DNA from: Actinomycetes bacterium
GTDB lineage: Bacteria; Actinomycetota; Acidimicrobiia; Acidimicrobiales; RAAP-2
Length of the DNA stretch: 47,533 bases
Reading direction: 5' to 3'
NCBI GenBank assembly: GCA_021803085.1
Contig: JAJZMD010000100.1
Coordinates: 1-47,533, forward strand
The translations under genes were made by a program, and so were the position numbers. The notes beneath the pieces were generated by a model. The model did not search any database, was not told the origin of the DNA, and worked only from the letters and a program-made list of their open reading frames with translations. Shown in pieces: positions 7,567 through 15,606 of the stretch (its first letter is position 1; every line of letters starts with the position of its first letter).

Positions 7567-9398
7567 CCACGCCCGCCGGCCCACTTCCCCGCTACGCCTG
7601 GTACGGGCGAGTCTCGACGGAGGACGAACAAGACCCCACGCTCAGCTTCCCCCGCCAGCTCCAAAACGCCGAGCGCCAGGTGGCCGAGTCCGGCGGGCGG
7701 ATCGTCTGTCACTACTACGACATCGAGTCGGGCACCCGCGCCTACGCCGCACGCGGCTCGGGCGGCTTGGCCGGCTTCGAGATCCCCATCCCACGCGACG
7801 GCGGGCTCCAGGAGTTGCTCGCCGACGCGGCCCGCCGCCCGGCGCGCTTCGACCGGGTGATCGTAGAGTCCATCTCTCGCCTGTCGCGCAACTCCTCGGT
7901 CGCCTTCCGCGTCGAAGACGAGCTGCGCCAGGCGGGCGTCCGCCTGTGCGCGGCGGATGAGCCGCTGGAGGAGTCCTTCGGCACCATCGTGCTCCGCCAC
8001 GTGAACATCGGCATCGCGCGGGGCTACCACCACGAGCTGATGGTGAAGTCCCGCCAGGGCCAGGAGACCTCGACCCGCCAGGGCTGGCACACCGGTGGCG
8101 TCGCCCTCTACGGCTATCGCTTCGTCACCCACGACCACCCGAACCCGCACAAGGCGAGCCGCGGGATCAACAAGCGCACCCTGGAGCTGGACCCCGTGCG
8201 CGCTCCGGTGGTCCGTGCCATCTACGACTGGTACTTGGGCGGCGGCATGGGGCTCCTCCAGATCCGCGATCGCCTCAACGCCGAGCCCGACCGCTACCCG
8301 CCGCCGGTCCCGATCGATCCGACGACGGCGCGCGGTGCCTGGAGCAGGTCGTCAGTCTGGGAGGTGCTCAAGAACCCCAAGTACACCGGCTACCAGGTCT
8401 GGAACCGCAGAGCCCGCAAGAAGGGCCACAACCGGACCAACCCGCCAGAGGCCTGGGTCTGGTCGGAGGAGCCGGCACATCCGGCGATCGTGAGCCGCGA
8501 GGAGTACGACGCCGTCTCTGCGCGCGCCAAGGCCAACGAGCGCTCCCGCCAAGGAGTCCTGGCGACCGTCGCCCGACCCACCGCCAAACGTGACTACCTC
8601 TACCGAGGGCTCCTCCGCTGCGGGATCTGCGGACTGCGCATGTGGGGCAACCACCGCCGCCAGACCACCTACTACTCCTGCCAGCCCTCACACCAGCGGT
8701 CGAAAGACATCCCCGCCGACCACCCGCCCCACGTGTACCTGAACGAGCAGCGGCTCAACGACGCGCTGCTCCCGTTCCTCGCCACCGCCCTCTTCGGCCC
8801 CGAGCGCACCGGGTACTGGCGCACCTGCCTCGAAGCCGCCGCCGAGCCCGAACGCGTCGCACCGGCGAAAGAACGCGCCGAGGAGATCGAAGCTGAGATC
8901 ACCGACCTCGAACGGCGCCTTGCCCGCCAGCTCGTCAACCTCGAAGCCGACGACGTGACCGCCGCACTCCGACGGCGCGTCGGCCAGCGCGTGACGGAGC
9001 TGGAGGACGCGATCGCCGAGCGGCGCGAGCGGCTCGTGGCACTCGCACGAGCGTCGGCGACAGAGGCGCCGACGTTGGCCGATGTCGCCCCGTTGCTCGA
9101 CCGTCTGCCGATCCTTGCCACCTCGCTCGACACGGCGCCACAGGGCGAACTACGGGCGCTCTTCGACGCGCTGCAACTCGACGTCGTCTACCAGCCGGGC
9201 GAAAGCGTCATCGATGTCGCAGTCACCCTCTACGATCGCGGCAGCGACACCGGCGAGGTCGCCGCGCAGGTTGGCGCGGAGGACTGGTTGGCGCCCCCAG
9301 GCTTACACAATGCGAACCTTTCATCCGAGCTGCCCAGTGACGTGTTGTCGCTCGTCGGCGTGCACGCCAAGGTGCGCCGAGATGGTTACCGCAGGTGA
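7563..9398 (+). CDS. Large serine recombinase (integrase)
   Basis: 611 aa from ATG 7563, preceded by GAGGAGG about 7 nt upstream; in-frame upstream codons lack an RBS. The resolvase N-terminal domain shows WYGRVSTEDE with Ser18 as the likely nucleophile, then VIVESISRLSRNS. A recombinase domain follows (GYRFVTHDHPNP; SSVWEVLKNPKYTGYQVWNRR), then a zinc ribbon (LLRCGICGLRMWG, then YYSC) and a coiled coil (about residues 430-500, EEIEAEITDLERRL). This is the full architecture of large serine integrases that move elements between attP and attB without long homology. It closes the mobile module and is probably its integrase; attachment sites were not identified. Confidence 0.92.
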   Translation: MTTPAGPLPRYAWYGRVSTEDEQDPTLSFPRQLQNAERQVAESGGRIVCHYYDIESGTRAYAARGSGGLAGFEIPIPRDGGLQELLADAARRPARFDRVIVESISRLSRNSSVAFRVEDELRQAGVRLCAADEPLEESFGTIVLRHVNIGIARGYHHELMVKSRQGQETSTRQGWHTGGVALYGYRFVTHDHPNPHKASRGINKRTLELDPVRAPVVRAIYDWYLGGGMGLLQIRDRLNAEPDRYPPPVPIDPTTARGAWSRSSVWEVLKNPKYTGYQVWNRRARKKGHNRTNPPEAWVWSEEPAHPAIVSREEYDAVSARAKANERSRQGVLATVARPTAKRDYLYRGLLRCGICGLRMWGNHRRQTTYYSCQPSHQRSKDIPADHPPHVYLNEQRLNDALLPFLATALFGPERTGYWRTCLEAAAEPERVAPAKERAEEIEAEITDLERRLARQLVNLEADDVTAALRRRVGQRVTELEDAIAERRERLVALARASATEAPTLADVAPLLDRLPILATSLDTAPQGELRALFDALQLDVVYQPGESVIDVAVTLYDRGSDTGEVAAQVGAEDWLAPPGLHNANLSSELPSDVLSLVGVHAKVRRDGYRR

Positions 9399-9849
9399 GC
9401 TGATAGCTGATAGCCCTTCGAACAGCCGAGGGAACGGGACCTCCTCGGGCCGTGCAGACGGTCGGCACGATCGGAAGCGCCATCCACAAACGTACCGACA
9501 CCGCGGCCGCCGCCCTCTACCGCGGCCTCGGCGTCGAGGAGCTGGCCGACCTCGACCTCTCCCACACTCTCCCTCTCGGCAGACCCTTGAACGTCCTCGA
9601 GGCCGCCGCCCGACGCAGGAACCCCAACGTACAGCCCGACCGTCGGCATCCGCAAAGGTTGAACCCTGGAACCCTGAACCGTAGAACGCAGTGGGCGTGG
9701 GAGCGGGACTATCTCCAGACCACTCGTCTTCCCGCTCGTCGGTCAGCGATCCGGCTCGAGGACACGGGATCGGAGTCGAGCCGCGGATTCCAACGGCGAG
9801 GATCAGGCGGACCGGCGCGGTTGACGATGACGCAGCGCGGCGAGCACCG
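9399..9849. other. Region downstream of integrase, one unrecognised ORF
   Basis: Just after the integrase stop there is a short direct repeat, GCTGATAGCTGATAGC (about 9398-9413). A GTG-initiated frame at 9452-9856 encodes 134 residues. Its first half (TAAAALYRGLGVEELADLDL) looks protein-like, whereas the second half is basic and low in complexity. No family is recognised; it may be a fragment fused to decayed DNA. Nothing else is supported here. Confidence 0.3.
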
Positions 9850-10092
9850 TGGCTGAGGGCGCCGTGCTCCCTCGCCATCTGCTCGCTCGGGCTCCCGTTC
9901 CTCGCCCTCGCCGCCGGATTCTCCCGGGTATGGACGTCGCTCGGCTGGCTGCGTCGACACGGCCGGGGCATCGAGATAGGTGGCGGCCTGCTCCTCGTCG
10001 CCGTCGGCATCCTGTTCGTGGCGGGAGAGTGGAAGATGCTGTTCATCCCGCTCCAAGCGCGTTTCGCCTGGTTCGGATGGCCGTCGCTGTGA
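9850..10092 (+). pseudogene. CcdA/DsbD-type membrane protein fragment
   Basis: The frame reads LAICSLGLPFLALAAGF, then LGWLRRHGRGIEIGGGLLLV and AVGILFVAGEW, ending at a TGA at 10090-10092. This is the C-terminal transmembrane part of CcdA-family proteins, where the consensus is YSLGLGxPF followed by WLRRHGR and a last helix. The preceding GAVL segment lies in another frame, so the fragment is also frameshifted. The first four helices and the redox cysteines are missing. It abuts, tail to tail, the DUF3105 relic. Confidence 0.75.
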
Positions 10093-10094
10093 GC

Positions 10095-10290
10095 ACCGGC
10101 ACCGATCGGCAACAATTGGGCATGGCCGAGCGCCCGGCCTGCCGGCCCATTGTCGCTGCCTTGGGGCCAGCCGGTCGTGTCGTAGGCGACGACGCCGTCG
10201 ATGCCCGAGGTGTTCGCCGTGACGAGCGCCGGGGGCTCGATGTCGGGGGCTCCGGCGGCGACCGGCGGCGGTACGACCTCTCGGCCCAAG
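10095..10290 (-). pseudogene. DUF3105 protein fragment
   Basis: The minus-strand frame gives VVPPPVAAGAPDIEPPALV followed by GIDGVVAYDTTGWPQG. It aligns with the intact DUF3105 gene at 18910-19755 (VMPPPVAAGVPDVQPAALV and GIPGVVAYDTTGWP). The N-terminal membrane segment and the C-terminal half with the conserved WLDCGVYD and DLEHGAVW regions are missing. It is a relic of a paralogous copy of the sulfocyanin locus. Confidence 0.85.
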
Positions 10291-10496
10291 CCACGCCCAG
10301 CGGGCGTGACGGCGGCGGCGACGCCGAGCAGCCTCGGCGGCATGTGCGCGACCACGCTCGATGTGGTGTACCCGGCGGACCGCCGCCTTGGTCGGTCGCC
10401 GGGCGGGGTACCCCTGGCAGGCACCGCGCCGGTCGCCGGCGGGGCGAGCGGGTCCGCCTCGTCCTCTGCTTGCGTCGGTGCGTGCCACGGTGCGCT

Positions 10497-10770
10497 CAGC
10501 CCTTCGCCTCGACGACGAAGGTGCCGGCCGCCCCTCCTGGGTGTGGCCGGGGACCGGGCATAGGTACTGGTAGGTGCCGGGCGACGCGGTGAACGACAGG
10601 GTGCCGGTGTGCATGCCGGCCGCGGTCACCTCGCCGAGGAACCACAGCGCCGCGCCGGAGAGCCCGGTGCCGACGCCGCCGGCCGCGAGCACCGCCGCCG
10701 GGACGCGGGCGCGACGCCGTCGAGCGGGGGAGGGTGGACTCGTCGAGAGAGGCGTCGTAGTCGTCGTCAT
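10497..10770 (-). pseudogene. Sulfocyanin-like gene with large internal deletion and frameshift
   Basis: From ATG 10770 the frame gives MTTTTTPLSTSPPSPARRRR, then a hydrophobic anchor that jumps directly into GAALWFLGEVTAAGMHTGTL and YQYLCPVPGHTQEG. Compared with the intact gene at 19771-20640, about 190 residues are lost, including the first copper-ligand His. One base is missing after GHTQEG; restoring it gives AGTFVVEAKG and a stop at 10497. Its start lies just downstream of the DoxX relic, with GAGGAGG between them. Confidence 0.88.
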
Positions 10771-10783
10771 GGCAGGGACCTCC

Positions 10784-11110
10784 TCAGGCGCTTCTGTGGT
10801 CGAGGGACGAGCGGCTCGCTCGCTCGAGCGCCAGCGCAGGGACGGGGCGGCACAGCTCGGCGAGGCGCCACCACCACGAGACGCGGTGCTCAAGGTAGTA
10901 GTCGAGGTTGTAGCGGGCGGCGCCGGCGTAGTAGCTGAGCGCGAGCAGGCCCGCGAACGCGAAGACGACGGCGCACCAGATGAGCAGGCTGAGGACGATG
11001 GACGACAGGTAGGTGAGCTTGCGGGCGACGCCGGGAATGAGCGCCAGCGCGATGAGGGACTCGGCCGCGGCGACGAACGCCCAGAAGAACGTCGCGGCGG
11101 GGTGCTGCAG
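10784..11110 (-). pseudogene. DoxX-like gene fragment (C-terminal half)
   Basis: The frame reads LQHPAATFFWAFVAAAESLI, then RKLTYLSSIVLSLLIWC and GLLALSYYAGAARYNLDYYL, ending in a TGA at 10784. It aligns with residues about 75 to the end of the DoxX gene at 30652-31299, with an internal gap where that protein has GGPYTSGSSDIG. The 5' half is missing beyond 11110. It was the upstream gene of the decayed sulfocyanin copy. Confidence 0.88.
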
Positions 11111-11221
11111 GTCTCACCTTGTCACAGTACGAGACGATCTTCGGTGGCCAGATCCCACGCGTTCACGCAGGTAGATGGCCCTTTGCTGTATTTGCCGCCG
11201 CTCGGGATCGTGTTGCGGCAG

Positions 11222-11353
11222 AGTCCGGACGAGCCGCGCGTCCACCCGACCGACCCGCTGGTCGCCTCTCTTCCGGTCCAGCGCCGCCTCAAGCCGGACG
11301 AGGTGGCTGAGCTGGTCGCCGCCTACCGTCAGGGCGTCCCCGCAAAGGAGCTA
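11222..11353 (+). pseudogene. Recombinase-type HTH gene, part left of the IS
   Basis: 44 codons (PVQRRLKPDEVAELVAAYRQ followed by GVPAKEL) encode the first half of a helix-turn-helix like the C-terminal DNA-binding region of resolvase-type serine recombinases. Coding similarity stops at the IS border and resumes at 13138 with AASFRVDRTTVLGHVRRNGV. No catalytic domain is present upstream, so the gene was already a fragment. Confidence 0.7.
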
Positions 11354-11355
11354 GT

Positions 11356-11377
11356 TACTTCGACCTGAAAAACCCGA
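11356..11377 (+). repeat. Left terminal inverted repeat of the IS
   Basis: 22 bp, perfectly complementary to 13111-13132. Confidence 0.95.
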
Positions 11378-11488
11378 TCTGAAAGTCGCCCCTGACCAGC
11401 GCGTTTGTGGTTGGAGGGTGCTCGCGATCGGCCCCGAATGCAGCAACGATGGCTTCCAGTCCCTGCCAGAGGATCGGAGGCCATCGTC

Positions 11489-12970
11489 GTGCTTCGCACC
11501 AAGGTAGACGCTCAGCCGTCCTTGTGGGAGACCTTCCTCCCGCCCGAGGTAAACGCCCTTCCGTCAGGGCTCGAGGCGATCGACCGGTTGTTGGACGACT
11601 CGGCGTTCTTCGTCCCGTTCGTTCTCCACTTCGACCCCGAGATCGGCCGGCCGTCGATCCCGATGGAGACGTACCTGCGCATGATATTCCTGCGCTTCCG
11701 CTACCGGCTGGGCTTTGACACGTTGTGTCGGGAGGTGGCCGACTCGCTCAGCTGGCGACGCTTCTGCCGGATCGGGATCACCGACCGGGTTCCGCACCCC
11801 ACCACGTTGCTCAAGATCACCGCCCGCTGCGGCGAGGACGCGATCGGCGCCCTCAACCAGACGTTGCTGCAAAAGACGGTGGCCGAGAAGTTGATCAAGG
11901 TGGACAAGCTCCGTGCGGACACCACGGTGGTCCAGGCCAACGTGGCCTACCCGACCGACTCCCCGCTTCTCGCCAAGGGCGTGGCCAAGCTCGCCAGGAC
12001 CGTGGCCGCCATCAAGGCGGCAGGGCTCGCACCACGGACCCGCTTTCGCAACCGGACCCGCTCGGTGCGCCGCCGGGCGCATGACATCGGTGCGTGGCTG
12101 CGCCGGCGCAGCGGGGAGGCCGAAGACGAGGTGCTGGTGCTCACCGCCGAACTTGCCCGGATCGCCCAGTGCTCAATGACCGACGCCCAGGCGGTCGTTA
12201 CCAACGCCCGCCGTGCGCTGCGCCAGGGGCGGCAGGTCTCCGGTCGCGCCAAGGCCCTCGTCGCAGAGCTCGAACACACCATCTCGGTCGTCGAGCGCCT
12301 CGTCGCCCAAGCCCGCAGCCGGATCGACGGGGACATGCCCGAGGGGGCGAGCAGGCTGGTCTCCCTCCATGACACCGACGCCCGGCCCATCAGAAAAGGT
12401 CGTCTCGACCGCCCAGTCGAGTTCGGCTACAAGGCCCAGATCGTCGACAACGCCCAGGGCGTCGTGCTCGACCACCAGGTGACAATGGGCAACCCGCCCG
12501 ATGCCCCGATGCTCGTCCCGGCGGTCAAGCGGGTGGTCAAGCTGGTGGGCCGGATCCCGCGCGCCGTGACGGCGGACCGCGGCTACGGCGAGGCGGCGGT
12601 CGACGACCAGCTCGCCGAGTTGGGGGTCAAGACCGTGGCAATCCCTCGCAAGGGCCGGCCCGGCAAGAAGCGCCAGGAGTTGGAGCGGTCCCGTCGGTTC
12701 CGCCGGCTCGTGAAGTGGCGCACGGGCGCCGAGGGCCGCATCTCACACCTCAAGCATGCGTGGGGCATGGAGCGCACCCTGCTCGACGGCATCACCGGGG
12801 CGCGCACGTGGTGCGGGTGGGGCGTGATCGCCCACAACGCCGTCAAGATCGCCGACCTCGTCGATGATCGGGATTGTCGACGAGCAGTCCGGGTCCAGCG
12901 CACCGGTGTGGACTCGGCTCCCCGACCACCGCCGAGACATCCGCCACCCGATGCCCACCATCTCGTGTAG
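11489..12970 (+). CDS. Transposase, DUF772 plus DDE domain
   Basis: 493 aa from GTG 11489, with GGATCGGAGG 8 nt upstream; an upstream in-frame TTG extends it by 28 residues but lacks an RBS. The DUF772 N-terminal domain is visible (PSIPMETYLRMIFLRFRYRL, then WRRFCRIG). Likely DDE residues are the Asp in KLRADTTVVQAN, the Asp in VTADRGYGE and the Glu in WRTGAEGRISHLK. A long charged insertion (about residues 160-300) separates the first two. It appears intact, with no frameshift, and both IS ends are perfect, so the element may be recent and active. Confidence 0.93.
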   Translation: MLRTKVDAQPSLWETFLPPEVNALPSGLEAIDRLLDDSAFFVPFVLHFDPEIGRPSIPMETYLRMIFLRFRYRLGFDTLCREVADSLSWRRFCRIGITDRVPHPTTLLKITARCGEDAIGALNQTLLQKTVAEKLIKVDKLRADTTVVQANVAYPTDSPLLAKGVAKLARTVAAIKAAGLAPRTRFRNRTRSVRRRAHDIGAWLRRRSGEAEDEVLVLTAELARIAQCSMTDAQAVVTNARRALRQGRQVSGRAKALVAELEHTISVVERLVAQARSRIDGDMPEGASRLVSLHDTDARPIRKGRLDRPVEFGYKAQIVDNAQGVVLDHQVTMGNPPDAPMLVPAVKRVVKLVGRIPRAVTADRGYGEAAVDDQLAELGVKTVAIPRKGRPGKKRQELERSRRFRRLVKWRTGAEGRISHLKHAWGMERTLLDGITGARTWCGWGVIAHNAVKIADLVDDRDCRRAVRVQRTGVDSAPRPPPRHPPPDAHHLV

Positions 12971-13110
12971 TCCCTGTTCCTCCGTCCCCCTTCGCGCCCG
13001 TGCGAGCCGGATTCGACGGGCGGGCGCAAGCCGAAGAGCCTGAAGGACAGGGATCGGGGGCACCTCGGCCCCGTTACGCCACGCCCGGCGGCGACGGGCT
13101 TGCAGCTACT

Positions 13111-13132
13111 TCGGGTTTTTCAGGTCGAAGTA
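13111..13132 (-). repeat. Right terminal inverted repeat of the IS
   Basis: 22 bp, perfect inverse of 11356-11377. Confidence 0.95.
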
Positions 13133-13137
13133 GTTAG

Positions 13138-13374
13138 GCGGCGTCGTTCCGAGTCGATCGGACCACGGTCCTCGGACATGTCCGGCGCAACGGGGTCCCC
13201 AAGCGGGACCGCCGGGCTCTCCGAGGCGACGACCTCGACAAGGCGATCAAGCTCTACGCCGAGGGGCGGTCCGCGGAGTGGGCGGCTGGGGAACTGCGGG
13301 TCACACCGAACACGGTGCGGGATGCCTTGAAGGATGCCGGTGGCGCCATACGTCAAAGGGGCGTAAACGGCAAG
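13138..13374 (+). pseudogene. Recombinase-type HTH gene, part right of the IS
   Basis: Reads AASFRVDRTTVLGHVRRNGV, then LDKAIKLYAEGRSAEWAAGE and TPNTVRDALKDAGG. This is the second half of the HTH begun at 11222 plus a second HTH, as in the tails of some resolvase-family proteins. The frame stays open to 13575, but similarity to a plausible protein ends near 13374. Confidence 0.7.
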
Positions 13375-13897
13375 GTTGATGGCGCTGTGTGCACCCAGGT
13401 GAAGCGAGCCGCCTCGTGGTCTAACCGATTCCTGGGGTCAGTCCGCACGAGACGGTGCCGACGTCGTGGTGAACGAGAGCCGTCGGATCGGAGCCGCATC
13501 GGGTCCTTCGAGATGCGCCGGGCGCCGTCGCGCCGAGAGCAGGGTAGAAAGTTGACTCAATCGGTCATATATTGACTATGTGGCGTGGGTGCAGGAAGTG
13601 GATGTGATCGGGGAACTTCCGGCCGGGGTCGGTCGGGACGAGGTGGCGTGCGGCCCTGCGACACCGCCTGGTCCTGCGAGCTGCGCAAGGTCCGACCCAT
13701 CAGACTCAGGACAGCGGTCGTTATCAGGTGCGACTCGATGATGATCCTGAGGCGCGTGGGCGCGCCGACACGGGCTGCGACCCCGGTCCGCGACCTCCCC
13801 ACGCCTTCCGGGCCGGTCGCTGGGGCTCCGTGGGGGGCGAGAAGACCGAGTGCGGGCGCCATGGATGAGCCCCGACACCCCGCAGCAGGAGATGCCC
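13375..13897. other. Intergenic region upstream of the reductase genes
   Basis: About 520 bp without a supported gene on either strand; open frames are Arg/Pro-rich and match nothing. An AT-richer patch at 13552-13580 (TTGACT, then CATATATTGACTAT) could contain promoter elements, but spacing to a good -10 is poor. The reductase RBS (GGAG) is at 13888-13891. Confidence 0.4.
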
Positions 13898-15574
13898 ATG
13901 CGTGAACCGCTTTTTCACCCCGAGCAGGTCCCAGAAGAGATCCTGGCGGCGATCGTCGGCGCCGGGCCACTGCACTGGGAGGACCTGCACCCCTCTGACC
14001 GTGCCAGCGTCGGCAACGCCCGCCTGCGCCTGGTCGGCGTCTACGACGACCGCTTCGAGGGCACCTTCATGCTGCGCACCCGGATCCCCGGCGGGCGGCT
14101 CACGGCCGATCAGGTCGACGTGCTCGCCGGCGTGGTCCGCGACTTCTCGGTGCATGCGGCAGGGTTCGAGGACGAGCTGGACCGCTTCGGCGAGGTGACG
14201 ACGCGCCAGGACCTCCAGATCCACTGGATCCGCTTCGAGCACCTCCCCGAGATCTGGCGGCGCTACGGGGAGGTGGGGCTCGGGTCCCTCCAGGCGTGCG
14301 GCAACTCGATGCGCAACGTCACGGCGTGCCCCGTCGACGGGGTGGACCCGCAAGCGGCCTTCGAGGTCGGGCCGATCGTCGAGGCCATCGGCGCCATCGC
14401 TCGCGACGAGCCCCGGCTGACCGCCTTCCTTCCCCGCAAGTTCAAGGTGGCGCTCACTGCCTGCCCGACGGACTGCGTCGTCGCCCGGATCCACTGCGTC
14501 AGCTTCACCCCGGCGCGCAAAGACGGCACGCTCGGTTTCAACGCCCACGCCGGCGGCGGGCTTTCGGACTACCCGAGGCTCGCAACCGCGCTCGACCTGT
14601 TCTGCGAGCCCGACCGGGCGCCTGCCGTGGTGCGCGCCGCGCTCGAAGTGTACGCCGAGCTCGGCGACTACGAGAACCCGAGCCTCAACCGGTTCCGTGC
14701 CCTCGTCCACCAACTCGGCCCCGAGCGCGTCGCCGCCGAGGTGCGTGACCGCTTGGGCTTCGCCGCCCCGTCAGCTGGCCAGGACCTGACGACCTGGCGC
14801 GCCGAGGACCACATCGGGGTGCACCCAGACCTAAAGGGCACGAGCTACGTGGGGCTCTGCGTCCCCCTGGGGCGGCTCTCGGCCGACGAGCTCTTCGAGC
14901 TCGCGCGCTGTGCCCGCGTCCACGGCGACGGGCGGGTGCGCCTCACCCAGCGCCAGAACGTGATCCTGACGGGGGTCGCCGACGTCGCAGCCTTGCTCGC
15001 CGAGCCGTTGCTCGAGCCTCTGAAGCCCGAACCCGACCCCTTCGAACGGGGCGTGGTCGCCTGCACGAGCGCCCCGTTCTGCAAGTTCGCGATCCTCGCC
15101 ATGAAGCCCTACGGCCAACAGCTCATCGACCACCTGCGCGCCGAGGTGCCCAGAGGAGGCTGGGACCGTCTGCAAGGGCTGCGGATCCACCTGTCGGGGT
15201 GCAAGGCGTCCTGCGCGCAGCTCCCGACCGCGCACATCGGGATCCGCGCCACGATGGGCAAGGACGGGGAGCACTACTACGACGGGTTCGACGTCGCGCT
15301 GGGGGGAGACGCCGGCGCGCCACGCCTCGCCCGGTGGGCGAGGGGCGAGGTCCCGACCGATGCCGCCTTCGAGGGCATCACCTCGCTCCTGGCGAAGGTC
15401 GCCCGGAACGAGCTGGCACTCGACGGCCTCTCCGAGGCGCTCACCCCTTGGAGCGGCGTGGGGACGGCGCCCTACCCCGAGGAGGCGGCGAGGACCGGCG
15501 GCCAGCGGCCCGAGCGGGCGAGGGGCGGCGGACCGCCGCCTGTGACCCCGGCAACGGGCGGCACGGCGCGATGA
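13898..15574 (+). CDS. Siroheme [4Fe-4S] sulfite/nitrite reductase
   Basis: 558 aa from the second of two close ATGs, which has GGAG 6 nt upstream. It shows two ferredoxin-like plus siroheme-binding half repeats typical of NirA/Sir-type enzymes, which reduce sulfite or nitrite by six electrons. The cluster and siroheme ligands are C389-x5-C395 (CTSAPFC) and C435-x3-C439 (GCKASC). The first half carries RNVTACPVDGVDP and FKVALTACPTDC. The C-terminal 25 residues are Gly/Pro-rich. Its partner 28 nt downstream is an F420-dehydrogenase-like iron-sulfur protein rather than ferredoxin reductase or CysJ. Substrate (sulfite or nitrite) cannot be decided from sequence by eye; a role in sulfite detoxification or assimilation is inferred. 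Confidence 0.9.
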   Translation: MREPLFHPEQVPEEILAAIVGAGPLHWEDLHPSDRASVGNARLRLVGVYDDRFEGTFMLRTRIPGGRLTADQVDVLAGVVRDFSVHAAGFEDELDRFGEVTTRQDLQIHWIRFEHLPEIWRRYGEVGLGSLQACGNSMRNVTACPVDGVDPQAAFEVGPIVEAIGAIARDEPRLTAFLPRKFKVALTACPTDCVVARIHCVSFTPARKDGTLGFNAHAGGGLSDYPRLATALDLFCEPDRAPAVVRAALEVYAELGDYENPSLNRFRALVHQLGPERVAAEVRDRLGFAAPSAGQDLTTWRAEDHIGVHPDLKGTSYVGLCVPLGRLSADELFELARCARVHGDGRVRLTQRQNVILTGVADVAALLAEPLLEPLKPEPDPFERGVVACTSAPFCKFAILAMKPYGQQLIDHLRAEVPRGGWDRLQGLRIHLSGCKASCAQLPTAHIGIRATMGKDGEHYYDGFDVALGGDAGAPRLARWARGEVPTDAAFEGITSLLAKVARNELALDGLSEALTPWSGVGTAPYPEEAARTGGQRPERARGGGPPPVTPATGGTAR

Positions 15575-15606
15575 GCGAAGCCACGGGCAAAGGAGCAGCA
15601 CCATGA
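15571..15606 (+). CDS. Possible 11-codon coupling minicistron
   Basis: An ATG at 15571 overlaps the reductase stop (ATGA), and its TGA overlaps the ATG of the next gene (15603). It encodes 11 residues (MSEATGKGAAP) and contains the RBS of the downstream gene. It could carry ribosomes from one gene to the next. It may equally be chance. Confidence 0.25.
   Translation: MSEATGKGAAP

Larger units (their letters stand above)
11356..13132 (+). mobile_element. Insertion sequence, 1777 bp, DUF772-type transposase
   Basis: Bounded by 22-bp perfect inverted repeats (11356-11377 and 13111-13132; outer sequence TACTTCGACCTG, then a run of five A and CCCGA). It carries one transposase gene. Flanking AGTT on both sides (11353-11356 and 13132-13135, sharing one base with each repeat) may be a 4-bp target duplication. 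It interrupts an HTH gene fragment. The family is probably in the IS5/IS1182 group, judged from the transposase architecture. Confidence 0.9.

Noticed and set aside
13557..13970. Minus-strand ORF upstream of the sulfite reductase
   Set aside because: Arg/Pro-rich, no RBS, no family resemblance, and it overlaps the reductase start.
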